Position numbers and translations under genes: made by a program | The notes under the pieces: model-generated | Database searches by the model: none | What the model saw: the letters and a program-made list of their open reading frames with translations, nothing else | Told to the model about the DNA's origin: nothing | In this document: piece after piece, positions 35,837-45,857 of the stretch | Numbering within the stretch: the stretch's first letter is position 1 | How the letters are laid out: each line of letters opens with the position of its first letter | DNA from: an uncultured Clostridia bacterium | Lineage (GTDB): Bacteria > Bacillota > Clostridia > Christensenellales > UBA1242 | Direction: 5' to 3' | NCBI GenBank assembly: GCA_937992055.1 | Contig: CALKLQ010000004.1 | Coordinates: 1 to 64,000, forward strand | Length of the DNA: 64,000 nt

Positions 35837-36583
35837 ATGATTTTATTTGGTGATTATCACACTCACACACCCTATAGCCATGGAAAGGGGACTATTTTAG
35901 AAAACGCAATTGTTGCCAAACAAAAGGGTCTTAAAGAGATTGCAATTACCGATCATGGATTTGGGCATCTTGCTTGTGGCATGAAGTTTAAAGACCTTGA
36001 AAAAATGAGGGATGAAATTGAAATTGCCAAGCAAAAGACGGGCATTAACATTTTGCTTGGAGTTGAGGCAAATCTGATTTCTTTGGATGGGAGTATTGAT
36101 TTGAGCAAAGAACAAATCAAACTTTTTGACATAATTTTGATGGGACATCATTATAGCGCAAAGCCCAAAACCTTGCCTGATTTTTTTTCCTTGATGCTTG
36201 GGAATATAACCCCTTTTGTTAAGGATAGTAAAACGCAAATACAAAAAAACACGGAAGCAATTATGCGTGCAATTGACAAAAATCCTATTGATATTCTCAC
36301 ACATATGGGTTATGGAATGAGGGTTGACTTTTTAAAGATTGCAAGGCAGGCAAAACAGGCTGGAATCTATATTGAGCTTAATGGAAAAAGAATTAACTTT
36401 TCCCAAGAGGTGTTTTGCCAAATGGCGGAAGAAAAAGTTAACTTTGTTGTAGATTCAGATGCTCATAAAAGCGAAAATGTTGGCGAATGTAACAGGGCGA
36501 TGAATATGATTTTGAAAAATAACATTGACCTTGAACTTGTTGGCAATGTGGACAAGCTGTTAAAATTGAAGAGGGAAAGATGA
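35837..36583 (+). CDS. PHP-domain phosphoesterase
   Basis: The 248-residue protein of the YcdX/HisK-like PHP family contains DYHTHTPYSHGKG (motif I), ITDHGFGH (motif II), ILTHMGYGM and the final DSDAHKS, which together bind a trinuclear metal site. The substrate is unassigned; in Clostridia this gene is a recurrent neighbour of murB and whiA. Its stop overlaps the whiA ATG (ATGA). Confidence 0.9.
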   Translation: MILFGDYHTHTPYSHGKGTILENAIVAKQKGLKEIAITDHGFGHLACGMKFKDLEKMRDEIEIAKQKTGINILLGVEANLISLDGSIDLSKEQIKLFDIILMGHHYSAKPKTLPDFFSLMLGNITPFVKDSKTQIQKNTEAIMRAIDKNPIDILTHMGYGMRVDFLKIARQAKQAGIYIELNGKRINFSQEVFCQMAEEKVNFVVDSDAHKSENVGECNRAMNMILKNNIDLELVGNVDKLLKLKRER

Positions 36584-37539
36584 GTTTTATAAAAGATGTT
36601 AAAGATGAAATTATTTCATTTAAAATTGAAAACGATTGTTGTGCACTTGCCTTCATTGCGGGTGTTTTATACTCAAGTGCAAACATAAAACAAAAAGAGG
36701 ACAATTTTGAAATTTCTTTTGTTTGCGACAACATGGAGCTTTTTCATTTTATTGATGACCTGGTTGAAAAGCATTATGGTTCGAGTTTAATAATTAAAAG
36801 GGATGACTCACCCCTTCTTAATAAGCAGGAGAGCTATCTTGTAAGTTTCCCTGGATTGATTGCCAAACAAGTTCTTTTAGATTGCTTTTTGATTTCGCCT
36901 ATAGATTTTAAAATTAAGGGTCGTGACAATTTTGAGGAGTTTTTAAAAGAGGAGTGTTGTGAAAGCAACTTTGTTAAGGGTGTGTTTTTGATGATTGCCA
37001 CCTCTTCCATTAAATTGAGTGAAAAGGCCTATGAAAAATCTACTAGTGGCTATCATATGGAATTCACATCGCATGACTATAACTTTTTGAATAGTTTGTC
37101 TAAGGTGCTGGCAAACAAGGGAATTTTGGCGAAACTGGTTGAGAGAAAAAAACAATTTGTGTTATACTTGAAGGAAGCTCAACTAATTTGCGATTTACTC
37201 ACCTTTGTTCAGGCATACAATAGTGTGCTGGCGCTACAAAATGAAATTGTGGCGCGGGAGATGCGAAATGCGGTCAATAGACAGACAAACTGCCTAAGCG
37301 CCAACATTTCAAAAACGGTGAGCGCAAATATGAAGCAACTTGAAGCAATTGATATTATAGACTCCACAATTGGAATAGAGGCGTTGCCTCAAGAACTTCA
37401 GGATGTGGTGCTATTAAGGCTCGCCAACACGGAAGAGAGTCTTAGCGAACTGGCTAGGCTTAATCCAAACCTTACAAAAAGTGGGCTTAATCATAGGTTT
37501 AGAAAGCTTATAAGCCTTGCAAACGAGCTTAAAGATTAG
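36580..37539 (+). CDS. whiA: WhiA family regulator
   Basis: The 319-residue protein has an N-terminal LAGLIDADG-like fold (CALAFIAGVLYSS..., FVKGVFLMIATSS) and a C-terminal HTH (ESLSELARLNPNLTKSGLNHRFRKL). WhiA affects cell division and chromosome segregation in Bacillus and sporulation division in Streptomyces. SD GAGGGAAAG. In most Bacillota whiA follows rapZ and yvcK; here it directly overlaps the PHP gene. dnaE follows after eight bases. Confidence 0.95.
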   Translation: MSFIKDVKDEIISFKIENDCCALAFIAGVLYSSANIKQKEDNFEISFVCDNMELFHFIDDLVEKHYGSSLIIKRDDSPLLNKQESYLVSFPGLIAKQVLLDCFLISPIDFKIKGRDNFEEFLKEECCESNFVKGVFLMIATSSIKLSEKAYEKSTSGYHMEFTSHDYNFLNSLSKVLANKGILAKLVERKKQFVLYLKEAQLICDLLTFVQAYNSVLALQNEIVAREMRNAVNRQTNCLSANISKTVSANMKQLEAIDIIDSTIGIEALPQELQDVVLLRLANTEESLSELARLNPNLTKSGLNHRFRKLISLANELKD

Positions 37540-37547
37540 GAGGAAAA

Positions 37548-40500
37548 ATGGATAATTTTGTGCATTTGCATGTACATACTGAATATAGTCTTTTAGATGG
37601 TGCTACAAAGATTGATGAGCTTGTTGCAACCTGTAAAGAGAGGGGTTGTCCAGCAGTTGCAATTACCGATCATGGAAACATGTATGGTGCGATAAACTTT
37701 TTTGAAACCTGTTTAAAACATCAGATAAAACCCATTATAGGTTGTGAGTTTTACATTTGTCATAACCTAAACAAAAAAGAGGGCAAGGCTGATATTGGTC
37801 ACCTTGTTTTGCTTGCAAAAAACGAGGTGGGATATCAAAACCTTTTAAAACTAAATTCCATTGCCTTTGTTAAAGGCTTTTACTACAAACCAAGAATAGA
37901 TTACGATGTGTTAAAAGAGCACTGCGAGGGGTTGATTTGTCTAAGTGCCTGTCTGGCCGGGCACATTCCTCAACTTATTCTTCAAAGACGCTATGATGAG
38001 GCGGAACAGCTTGCACTTAAAATGCGTGACATGTTTGGGGAAGATTTTTATCTAGAAATTCAAAATCATGGTTTGGCGGACCAAATTGAAATTTTAGAGC
38101 CTATGGAAAAGCTTTCTAAAAAGACGGGAATAAAGCTAGTGGCTACCAATGACGTTCACTATCTAAAAAAGGAAGATTCCGAGGCGCAAGATGTTCTTCT
38201 TTGTGTTCAGATGAACAAACAGGTTGATGACCCAGACAGAATGAAGTTTGAAACTCAGGAGTTTTATCTTAAAACAGAAGATGAGATGAGGCTGGCTTTA
38301 AATGGTTATGAACAGGCGCTTCAAACAACTTTAGAGATTGCGGAAAAGTGTGACCTTGTAATAAAGAGCAAATCACATGGAGATATAAAGGGCGTTGACA
38401 AAAAGTATGTGCTTGCTGCAAATGAAAACTTTATTCCGCTCTATAGTGTGGAAGGAATGACCACCTATGAATTTTTAAGAAAGATGACTTTTGATGGTTT
38501 AAAAAGAATTTATGGCGACTATGACCAAGTGATAAAAGATAGGGCGGAGATGGAACTTCAAATCATCAATGAACAGGGTTTTGTCGAGTACTTTTTAGTT
38601 GTTTGGGATTATGTTAACTATGCTAAAAGTCAGGGTATACCAGTTGGACCTGGAAGAGGTTCTGGCGCGGGAAGTATTGTAGCTTATGCTATTGGAATAA
38701 CCATGGTTGACCCCATGAAATACTCCTTGTTGTTTGAGAGATTTATCAACAAGGAAAGAATATCTATGCCCGATTTTGATATTGACTTTTGTCCAATTAG
38801 AACTCCTGAAGTAGTTGATTATGTAAAAAGAAAATATGGCGAAGACCATGTTGCCATGATAATTACCTTTGGTACAATGGCGGCGAAAAACGCACTTAGA
38901 GATGTTGCAAGAGTTATGAGAATGCCTCTTTCACAGGTTGATAAACTTACCAAACAAATACCATTAAAACTTCCGGACGGAATTAAAAAACCTCCCGTAT
39001 TAAAATATTATTTTGGAACAACGGGCAAACCGGAGAATGATAAATTTATTGTACCGGACCTAAGAAGGGCGTATGAAGAGGATGACTTTGTAAAAAGGGT
39101 GGTCAATCTTGCTATTAAACTTGAGGGAACTCCAAGAAATACCTCTGTTCATGCTGCCGGCGTTCTGATTGCTCCAAGACCTGTCGATGATTTTGTTCCA
39201 CTTGCAAAAAATGGCGATGATGTTACAACCCAGTATAACATGATTGAGCTTGAGCATTTAGGTCTTTTAAAAATGGACTTTTTAAGATTAAAAACGCTAA
39301 CCGATATTGATGACGCGGTTAAAAATGTTAAAAAAAATAAGGGAATTGACATAGACTTTTACAACATGGAATATGACGATGCCAATGTGTACAACCTTAT
39401 AAGTACGGGTAGCACCGAGGCAATATTCCAGTTGGAAGGTGGCGGAATGCAAAAGTTCATGAAGGACCTAAAGCCGGACTGTCTAGAAGATATCATAGCG
39501 GGTGTGGCTTTATATCGTCCTGGTCCTATGGATTCCATTCCAAGATATATCGATGGCAAAAGAAATCCAGAAAACATTGTGTACGACCATCCTTGTTTAG
39601 AGCCAATTTTGAACGTGACTTATGGTTGTATAGTGTATCAAGAACAGGTTATGCAAATCTTTCAGGTTATGGGTGGTTACACCTTTGCTCAGGCGGACAA
39701 TGTTAGAAGAATCATGGGTAAAAAGAAAAAGGAACTCATGCCTATAGAAAAAAAGAAATTCATTTATGGCGAGGAGGAAACTGGAATACCAGGGGCAATC
39801 AAGCTTGGAATTTCCGAAGAGGTTGCAGAAAAGGTATTTGGTGAGATGGAAAGTTTTGCTAGTTATGCCTTCAACAAATCACATGCAGCAGCTTATGCAT
39901 ATCTGACCTATCAAACTGCTTACTTAAAATGTTATCATGAGGTTGAGTTTATTACCGCAGTTATCAACAACAGAATAACAAACCTAGATGAAATTAAAAA
40001 ATATGTTTTGTACGCAAAAAAGGAAAACATTGAGGTTCTGCCTCCAGATATAAACCATTCATATTCCGTCTTTACTGTTGAAGATGGCAAGATACGTTTT
40101 GGTCTTGGTGGACTTAAAAACGTGGGTGTTGGTGTTATTGACTCAATCGTTAAAGAACGTGACCAAAATGGAAAATTTTTGGACTTTATGGACTTTGTTT
40201 CAAGAGTTGACACTCTTGCACTTAACAAACGTTGTTTGGAAAGCTTGATTTTAAGCGGAGCCTTTGATTGTTTTGGAAAATATAGAAGCCAACTGATGAA
40301 TGTTTTTGACCTTGCTGTAGAGCGTACCATGCGTGACAGAAAGAGTAGGGCAACCGGTCAGTTTTCATTATTTGATGTGGATAACACAATGAAAAAATAC
40401 GATGATTTAGATTATCCAAACATAAAGGAATTTAGCAAAGATACAAAGCTTAAGCATGAAAAAGAGGTGGTTGGAATTTACGTTTCTGGGCATCCTCTTG

Positions 40501-41117
40501 ATGAATATATGGATAGATTTAGTGGGTTTTCTTTGACTTCTGACATGTTATTTAAGGAGGAGCCTGAGGGCGATGAGGATATGCTTCAAGAACAGTCTTT
40601 AGGCTTTGAAGATGGCTCGCCTTTTACTTGTGGAGGAATTATTACAGAAATTTCAAGAAAGACCACCAAAAGCAACAGAGAGATGGCGTTTTTAAAGCTA
40701 GAAGATTTAATGGGGTCTATGGAGATTATGCTTTTCCCTAATATTTATGCTAGATATAAAAACCTTTTGGAAGAAGACAAAATGGTGTCTATCAGTGGAA
40801 AGTTTTCGATAAAAGATGGTGGAATAACTCTTATTGCAGACAATTTGAGTTTTTGGAAAAAGGAAGAGGAACAAACCAAAGAAATTAAACCTCATGGGGC
40901 AATTTGCGTGGTTTTTGACACCGATGATGAGGCTTTAAAAAAGGAGATTTTGTCCTTGACTGGCGAATATATTGGTGACGATGATGTCTACTTTAAATCT
41001 AAAATAACAAAGAAAAGTTTCAAGTGCACAAAGACAACTAAGATTAATACCAACTTAATCAATGACCTAATAGGGCTTTTAGGCGAGGAAAACTTAATAG
41101 TAAAGGAGGGCGTATGA
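37548..41117 (+). CDS. dnaE: DNA polymerase III alpha subunit (DnaE)
   Basis: The 1189-residue C-family polymerase has an N-terminal PHP domain (HVHTEYSLLDGAT, ITDHGNMYGA), GPGRGSGAGS, and catalytic aspartates in PDFDIDF (about residues 408-414) with a third Asp in KMDFL. A helix-hairpin-helix region follows, then an OB-fold (TCGGIITEISRKTTK, about 1024 on). No 3'-5' exonuclease domain is inserted, so this is DnaE rather than PolC. AGGAGG SD. It overlaps the pfk-like ATG by four bases. Confidence 0.97.
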   Translation: MDNFVHLHVHTEYSLLDGATKIDELVATCKERGCPAVAITDHGNMYGAINFFETCLKHQIKPIIGCEFYICHNLNKKEGKADIGHLVLLAKNEVGYQNLLKLNSIAFVKGFYYKPRIDYDVLKEHCEGLICLSACLAGHIPQLILQRRYDEAEQLALKMRDMFGEDFYLEIQNHGLADQIEILEPMEKLSKKTGIKLVATNDVHYLKKEDSEAQDVLLCVQMNKQVDDPDRMKFETQEFYLKTEDEMRLALNGYEQALQTTLEIAEKCDLVIKSKSHGDIKGVDKKYVLAANENFIPLYSVEGMTTYEFLRKMTFDGLKRIYGDYDQVIKDRAEMELQIINEQGFVEYFLVVWDYVNYAKSQGIPVGPGRGSGAGSIVAYAIGITMVDPMKYSLLFERFINKERISMPDFDIDFCPIRTPEVVDYVKRKYGEDHVAMIITFGTMAAKNALRDVARVMRMPLSQVDKLTKQIPLKLPDGIKKPPVLKYYFGTTGKPENDKFIVPDLRRAYEEDDFVKRVVNLAIKLEGTPRNTSVHAAGVLIAPRPVDDFVPLAKNGDDVTTQYNMIELEHLGLLKMDFLRLKTLTDIDDAVKNVKKNKGIDIDFYNMEYDDANVYNLISTGSTEAIFQLEGGGMQKFMKDLKPDCLEDIIAGVALYRPGPMDSIPRYIDGKRNPENIVYDHPCLEPILNVTYGCIVYQEQVMQIFQVMGGYTFAQADNVRRIMGKKKKELMPIEKKKFIYGEEETGIPGAIKLGISEEVAEKVFGEMESFASYAFNKSHAAAYAYLTYQTAYLKCYHEVEFITAVINNRITNLDEIKKYVLYAKKENIEVLPPDINHSYSVFTVEDGKIRFGLGGLKNVGVGVIDSIVKERDQNGKFLDFMDFVSRVDTLALNKRCLESLILSGAFDCFGKYRSQLMNVFDLAVERTMRDRKSRATGQFSLFDVDNTMKKYDDLDYPNIKEFSKDTKLKHEKEVVGIYVSGHPLDEYMDRFSGFSLTSDMLFKEEPEGDEDMLQEQSLGFEDGSPFTCGGIITEISRKTTKSNREMAFLKLEDLMGSMEIMLFPNIYARYKNLLEEDKMVSISGKFSIKDGGITLIADNLSFWKKEEEQTKEIKPHGAICVVFDTDDEALKKEILSLTGEYIGDDDVYFKSKITKKSFKCTKTTKINTNLINDLIGLLGEENLIVKEGV

Positions 41118-41965
41118 ACCTACTAATTTTAGCAAGCGGCGGAGATGCTCCTGGCATGAATGCGTGTTTGTATGAGATTTGTAAGGGCTTAAAAAAACAT
41201 AACCTTTTTGCCTCGCTCTATGGCTTCAGAGGACTGGTAGAAAATAAAATCACTCCCGTCAACTTAAAAAAATTACAAGCTGAAAGCAAAAAAGCTGGAG
41301 TTTTATATAAAACTTCCAGATGTGAGGAGTTTAAAACCCAACTTGGTTTTAAAAAGTCATTAAAAAATTTGGAAAAGAATAAAATTGACGTAGTTGTTAT
41401 TTTAGGTGGAGATGGCTCATTTAAAGGAGCAAAAGAACTTGTAAATAATGGAATAAAGGTCATTTTTATTCCATCAACAATAGACAACGATATGCCTTTT
41501 GAGGTTTCTTGCATTGGTTATAATACCGCGGTTAATGCTTGTTTAAACTACATAAATAACGTCATGCCAAGTATGGAGGCCTTTGACAGGGGTTGTGTTT
41601 TTGAGGTTATGGGAAGAAACAACCCATCCATTTGTAAGTGTTGCGGGGAAAGAGCTAATGCAGGTCTTGTTATAGTTAGCCAACAAGACACCTTGACTAT
41701 TGACTTTAATAAAAATTCCAATATTGTGATTCTTCAAGAAAATCTTTTAAATAAAGATGTGGTTGCAAAAAGGTTGGAAGAAAAATATGGTTTTGAGTTT
41801 AAAAGCGCAAGTGTTGGTTATGTTCAGCGTGGAACGGCTCCAACAAAGGAGGAAATTAAACTTTGTAAATGTTATGCCAAACTTGCAATCAAGGCAATCA
41901 AAGCAGGTGCTTTTCCATGCTTATTAAACATTTTGAACTCAGAACAAACAATAATTCCGTTGTGA
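41114..41965 (+). CDS. short, divergent 6-phosphofructokinase-like protein
   Basis: The 283-residue member of the PfkA fold keeps GGDAPGMNA (ATP site, about residues 9-17), GGDGSFKGA (about 96-104), STIDND with the catalytic aspartate, EVMGRN and VGYVQRGTAP. It is about 35 residues shorter than usual PfkA (~319): the C-terminal part after QT is missing. The usual YDR arginine after QRGG is not present (PTKEEIKL). dnaE-pfkA adjacency is common in Clostridia, so this is probably the orthologue, but it may have altered activity. The gap 41966-42086 shows no gene. Confidence 0.8.
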   Translation: MNLLILASGGDAPGMNACLYEICKGLKKHNLFASLYGFRGLVENKITPVNLKKLQAESKKAGVLYKTSRCEEFKTQLGFKKSLKNLEKNKIDVVVILGGDGSFKGAKELVNNGIKVIFIPSTIDNDMPFEVSCIGYNTAVNACLNYINNVMPSMEAFDRGCVFEVMGRNNPSICKCCGERANAGLVIVSQQDTLTIDFNKNSNIVILQENLLNKDVVAKRLEEKYGFEFKSASVGYVQRGTAPTKEEIKLCKCYAKLAIKAIKAGAFPCLLNILNSEQTIIPL

Positions 41966-42086
41966 AATCTTGTCAAATAACTAAACACTTTAAAATTTTG
42001 GCATAAAATGTTGAAAATAGTTGAAAAATGGGTTAAACTATCGTAAAAAGTAAAAATTTCAATAAAAAAAATAAAAAGGAGAAATC

Positions 42087-42644
42087 ATGCTTGTCATCAT
42101 TTCAGGCTGCTCGGGAGTTGGTAAAGGAACTGTCATAGGAGAGCTTTTAAAAAAAATTCCAAATTCTCAATTTTTAAAAACTTGCACAACAAGAAAAATT
42201 AGAGAATCTGAATATGGAGCAGACGAAAAATGTCCCTATATTTTTGTCACAAAAGAGGAGTTTGACCAAAAGATAAAGGATGACCAGTTTATTGAGTATG
42301 AAGAAATTCACAAAAACTTTTATGGAATGCTCAAACAAACTGTAAATTCAATCATTGGAAGCGACAAAATTTATTTTAAAGATTTTGGTGTTTTGGGCAA
42401 ACTCAATGTTTCAAGATATTTGGAAGGAAAGGAAAAAGTTTTATCTATTTTTTTAACCGCTCCAAGAGATGAGCTGGTAAAAAGACTTAAACAAAGAGGT
42501 GAGGCTGACATTGATTTGAGGCTTTCAAGAATGGAATTTGAAATGTCTTATATATCTCATTATGACTATGTTATCAATAATATTAATCTGGACAAAACGG
42601 TAAAAAAAATTGAAGCTTTGATTAAAAAACACAACAAAATTTGA
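42087..42644 (+). CDS. gmk: guanylate kinase
   Basis: The 185-residue P-loop kinase converts GMP to GDP. ISGCSGVGKGTV (P-loop, about residues 4-15; Cys replaces the usual Pro), TCTTRKIRESE (GMP-binding), and RLKQRGE/DIDLRLSR (lid) are visible. The GMP-site tyrosines are in EYEEIHKNFYG. AAGGAG SD. Single gene, followed by the repeat at 42791. Confidence 0.9.
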   Translation: MLVIISGCSGVGKGTVIGELLKKIPNSQFLKTCTTRKIRESEYGADEKCPYIFVTKEEFDQKIKDDQFIEYEEIHKNFYGMLKQTVNSIIGSDKIYFKDFGVLGKLNVSRYLEGKEKVLSIFLTAPRDELVKRLKQRGEADIDLRLSRMEFEMSYISHYDYVINNINLDKTVKKIEALIKKHNKI

Positions 42645-42790
42645 GCTTGTTTATGAGCGTTAGAATTTTTAAATTTTCTTCAAATTAATTTATTTAATAA
42701 AAAGTTTATTTTTAAAAAACTTTGTTCCTTAAAAACTTGATTGAAAGGTTTTTGATGTGATAACATATAATAGTAAATAGCATTATATTA

Positions 42791-42925
42791 TCGGAAGTTT
42801 TGTCTGAAAGCGCCGTAAGGCATTTTCAAGCAAAACTGATGCTAATTCAAACAGGAAGTGCTTGAGGAATCAAGCATATTGCGAAGCAATAATAAAATGT
42901 GAGTGAAGCGAACATTTTACTTCCT
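42791..42925 (+). repeat. dispersed hairpin repeat, family 1, copy A
   Basis: The element runs from TCGGAAGTTTTGTCTGAAAG to AACATTTTACTTCC. Its ends form an inverted pair (GGAAGT/ACTTCC), and the interior is a chain of small stems: GCGCCGTAAGGC, GCTTGAGGAATCAAGC, ATTGCGAAGCAAT, AAATGTGAG..GAACATTTT. It is about 88% identical by eye to the reverse complement of 51624-51757. No ORF; it fills the gap between gmk and lemA. Confidence 0.8.
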
Positions 42926-42969
42926 ATAGTTTAGTTTGATGCAAAGCTAATTTTAAAGGAGAGCAAATT

Positions 42970-43539
42970 ATGGCTTGGTGGGGATATTTAATTATTGCAA
43001 TTGTGGTAATTGCACTTGTTTTTGTAATTTGGGCAATATCAGTTTATAACACCCTTATTAAAATGAAAAACAATGTAGACGAAGCTTTTTCAACTATGGA
43101 TGTCTATATGAAAAAGAGATATGATTTGATTCCAAATCTTGTTGAAACTGTAAAGGGATATGCTAAACATGAGAGTGAAACCTTGGAAAAGGTAATTTCC
43201 GCAAGAAACTTGGCGGTTAACTCAACCACTCCTGAAGAGCAAATAAAAAATGAGAAAAATTTAACAAGTGCTCTTAAAACTCTTTTCAATGTTGTTGTTG
43301 AAAGATACCCTGATTTAAAGGCAAATCAAAACTTTATCGATTTGCAAAATTCACTTAAATCTATTGAGAGTGAAATTGCTAGTTCTAGAAAGTATTATAA
43401 TGGCACTGTTAAAGTTTACAATGTTAAAAGAGAGGTTTTTCCTTCAAACATAATTGCAAGTATGTTTAAGTTTGAAAAAAGAACTCTTTATGAAATTACA
43501 AATGAGGAACAAAGAGAGACAGTTAAGGTTCAATTTTAA
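42970..43539 (+). CDS. lemA: LemA family protein
   Basis: The 189-residue protein has one N-terminal membrane helix (about 4-26) and a cytoplasmic-type helical bundle. LemA hallmarks are VYNTLIKMKNNVDEAFSTMD, KKRYDLIPNLVETVKGYAKHE, EVISARNLA-like spacing, and the C-terminal YNVKREVFPSNIIASMFKF. Function is unknown across the family. SD AAAGGAG. The stop overlaps the DUF2207 gene, a pairing seen widely. Confidence 0.94.
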   Translation: MAWWGYLIIAIVVIALVFVIWAISVYNTLIKMKNNVDEAFSTMDVYMKKRYDLIPNLVETVKGYAKHESETLEKVISARNLAVNSTTPEEQIKNEKNLTSALKTLFNVVVERYPDLKANQNFIDLQNSLKSIESEIASSRKYYNGTVKVYNVKREVFPSNIIASMFKFEKRTLYEITNEEQRETVKVQF

Positions 43540-45503
43540 TGGGACAAAACATTTTTAAAACATATTTAAGTAAAATTGTTAGCATAGCATTTTCATTGCT
43601 TATGCTAATAATTTGTTTTTTTCCAGGAGTATTTTCCCTTTTATTCAAGGTGGATGTAAATGTGGAAGATAACTCCAATGAATATGTCATTGAAAGATAT
43701 GATGTTGACGTTAAGGTAAGGCAAGATAATAGTTTTTACATAACCGAAAAAGTTCTTGCCAATTTTTTTGTTCCTTCCAATGGGATTTATAGAACTCTAC
43801 CAAAAAGTGCAGAAGTAAGATTTGAAGAGGGTGGAAAAAAATATAGTTTAAATTACAAGGTCAAATATTCTTCAGTGATTTCTTCCCAACTTTATAAAAC
43901 GGACAGTAGTAGTTCTAACTTTGTCTTTGTTCAGCTTGGAAGACTTGGTGCAAATTATTTGGGCGAAAAAGAGTTTGAACTTAGTTATGTTGTCTATCTT
44001 GGAGATGACAGAATAGGAGATTTCGACCAGTTTTATTTTAATTTAATAGGGAACTATTGGGATACAAAAATAAACAATACAAACATAACCATCAACTTTT
44101 ATAAACCAGTAGAAAATCAAATGTATTTTTATATGGGCGAATATGGAAGTGATAGTGGTGCGGTTGTTTCTGCAAATGAGGATAAAACTACCTTTGCTTA
44201 TTCTTCAAATCAAACCCTTTTACCTGGAGAGGGCTTGACGGCAAGAGTTAAATTGCCACAAGGTTATTTTGAAGTTTCAAGAAGTTTTAGGTTCGATATA
44301 ATTTTGTTGGTGCTAGTCATTATCTTTGCCGTTATCATCATTTTCACTTTTAAAAGGACTCACAACAAGGGTATTTTAATTCCCGTTGTCAACTTTGAAC
44401 CACCAAAAGAAGTCAATTCTGCTGAGGTGGGATATCTTATCGATGGCAAGGTTGACAATGCAGATGTGGCATCCTTAATTGTTTATTGGGCATCAAAAGG
44501 ATATTTAAAAATTAGGGAGAAAGGAAAAAATTTATTTTTAAGCAAACTCCAAACCCCTCAAAACCTAAAAAAATATGAGCAAACTCTTTTTGATAAAATA
44601 TTTGAAAGCGAGTATCTTCACGAGGGGCAAAACGAAAAAGAGGTTGATGTTAAAACTCTGGGTGAAAAGATATACATGGAAGTCTTTTCCCTTAAAAAAC
44701 AAATTGAAAAAGAAAACAAAGATAAAATTTTTAAACAGTCCGCAGTGACTGCAAGAACCACATTCTCTTTTTTGTCCGCTATAATTATGGGACTAGTTAC
44801 CTTTAAAGTCAATTATCAACAAGTTAGCTTTGTGAGAATTGTTATTGGTCTATTTATTTCATTAGTTTGGTTCTTTGTACTTTTAGGTTTAATTGCTATA
44901 AAAGACAAATTTGGAACCTATAACAATCAAAAGAAAAAGACTAAAATCATCTTTTTTTCAATTGCTTCAGTTTTAATTTTATCTGCCTATAGCTTTGTTA
45001 CTTATAATTTTTATTGTGACCCCTTCTTTTTGACCTTTTTAGCTGTAATTTTAGCAATTATTTCAGTATTATTGATTTACAAGCTCAACATAAGAACCGA
45101 TTATGGTCTAAAAATTCAGGGTGAGTTGGTTGGTCTTAGGGAGTTTATTGAACTTGCAGAAAAGGATAGGCTGGAGATGCTGGTAAAAGAAAACCCTCAA
45201 GCTTTTTATGAAATTTTGCCTTTTGCCTATGTTTTGGGCGTAAGTGAGGTTTGGATTAACAAGTTTGAAAATATTGCTATCGACATTCCAACTTGGTATA
45301 GTTCAGATTCAGACTTTTTAACTAGCTATCTTTTAATTAGAACGCTAGATGTAAATTTGCGTAGAATTAACACACAAATTAATTTTAAACCGGTTTCAAA
45401 TTCATCAGGTAGTGGAAGAATTGGCGGAAGTGGCGGTGGAAGAATTGGTGGCGGTGGCTTTAGTGGAGGCGGCTTTGGCGGAGGCGGTGGAGGTCGCTGG
45501 TAA
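43539..45503 (+). CDS. DUF2207 membrane protein with glycine-rich tail
   Basis: The 654-residue protein has a membrane segment at about 12-35, then an extracytoplasmic beta domain (YVIERYDVDVKVRQDNSFYI). Further helices lie near 250-268, 405-425, 432-455 and 475-515, and the last 35 residues are rich in Gly/Ser/Arg (GGGFSGGGFGGGGGGRW). DUF2207 proteins with such tails are regularly encoded next to lemA. They are presumed envelope proteins of unknown activity. Overlaps lemA by one base. Confidence 0.9.
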   Translation: MGQNIFKTYLSKIVSIAFSLLMLIICFFPGVFSLLFKVDVNVEDNSNEYVIERYDVDVKVRQDNSFYITEKVLANFFVPSNGIYRTLPKSAEVRFEEGGKKYSLNYKVKYSSVISSQLYKTDSSSSNFVFVQLGRLGANYLGEKEFELSYVVYLGDDRIGDFDQFYFNLIGNYWDTKINNTNITINFYKPVENQMYFYMGEYGSDSGAVVSANEDKTTFAYSSNQTLLPGEGLTARVKLPQGYFEVSRSFRFDIILLVLVIIFAVIIIFTFKRTHNKGILIPVVNFEPPKEVNSAEVGYLIDGKVDNADVASLIVYWASKGYLKIREKGKNLFLSKLQTPQNLKKYEQTLFDKIFESEYLHEGQNEKEVDVKTLGEKIYMEVFSLKKQIEKENKDKIFKQSAVTARTTFSFLSAIIMGLVTFKVNYQQVSFVRIVIGLFISLVWFFVLLGLIAIKDKFGTYNNQKKKTKIIFFSIASVLILSAYSFVTYNFYCDPFFLTFLAVILAIISVLLIYKLNIRTDYGLKIQGELVGLREFIELAEKDRLEMLVKENPQAFYEILPFAYVLGVSEVWINKFENIAIDIPTWYSSDSDFLTSYLLIRTLDVNLRRINTQINFKPVSNSSGSGRIGGSGGGRIGGGGFSGGGFGGGGGGRW

Positions 45504-45697
45504 ATGAACTTTGTTCATGTGAATAATAAAGGCCCAAAAAACTTCAAACCTTGTTTTAGTTTATTAAATCAATATATAAAAGCTTTTATATCTAATAGAC
45601 AAATATTTAAAAGTTGGCATTATTTTGAACTGTTTGAAATGTGATAACATTTATTGAAGCAAAATACACTTTGATTAAATTAGAAATTGTATTTTAG

Positions 45698-45736
45698 AAA
45701 AAAGTTAACCACTAATTTATGCGGTTAACTTTTTTT
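45698..45736. terminator. bidirectional terminator between DUF2207 and holA
   Basis: AAAAAAGTTAACC (45698-45710) pairs perfectly with GGTTAACTTTTTT (45723-45735). A-run and T-run on either side suit the two converging genes. The rest of 45504-45857 shows no gene. Confidence 0.85.
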
Positions 45737-45857
45737 AATAATTGGGTTTTTATTTTTTTTAAATTTGTTAAAGTTTAACAAAACAAACTGTTGTTTATAA
45801 AAAAGATTGAAGAAAATAGGTTGCTTAATTGCTCTTTATTATGAGTCTATAGCTATT

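Noticed and set aside
42791..42925. CRISPR array or riboswitch for lemA
   Set aside because: The stems are not regular repeats with spacers, and the same element occurs in the opposite orientation elsewhere, so a gene-specific riboswitch is unlikely.
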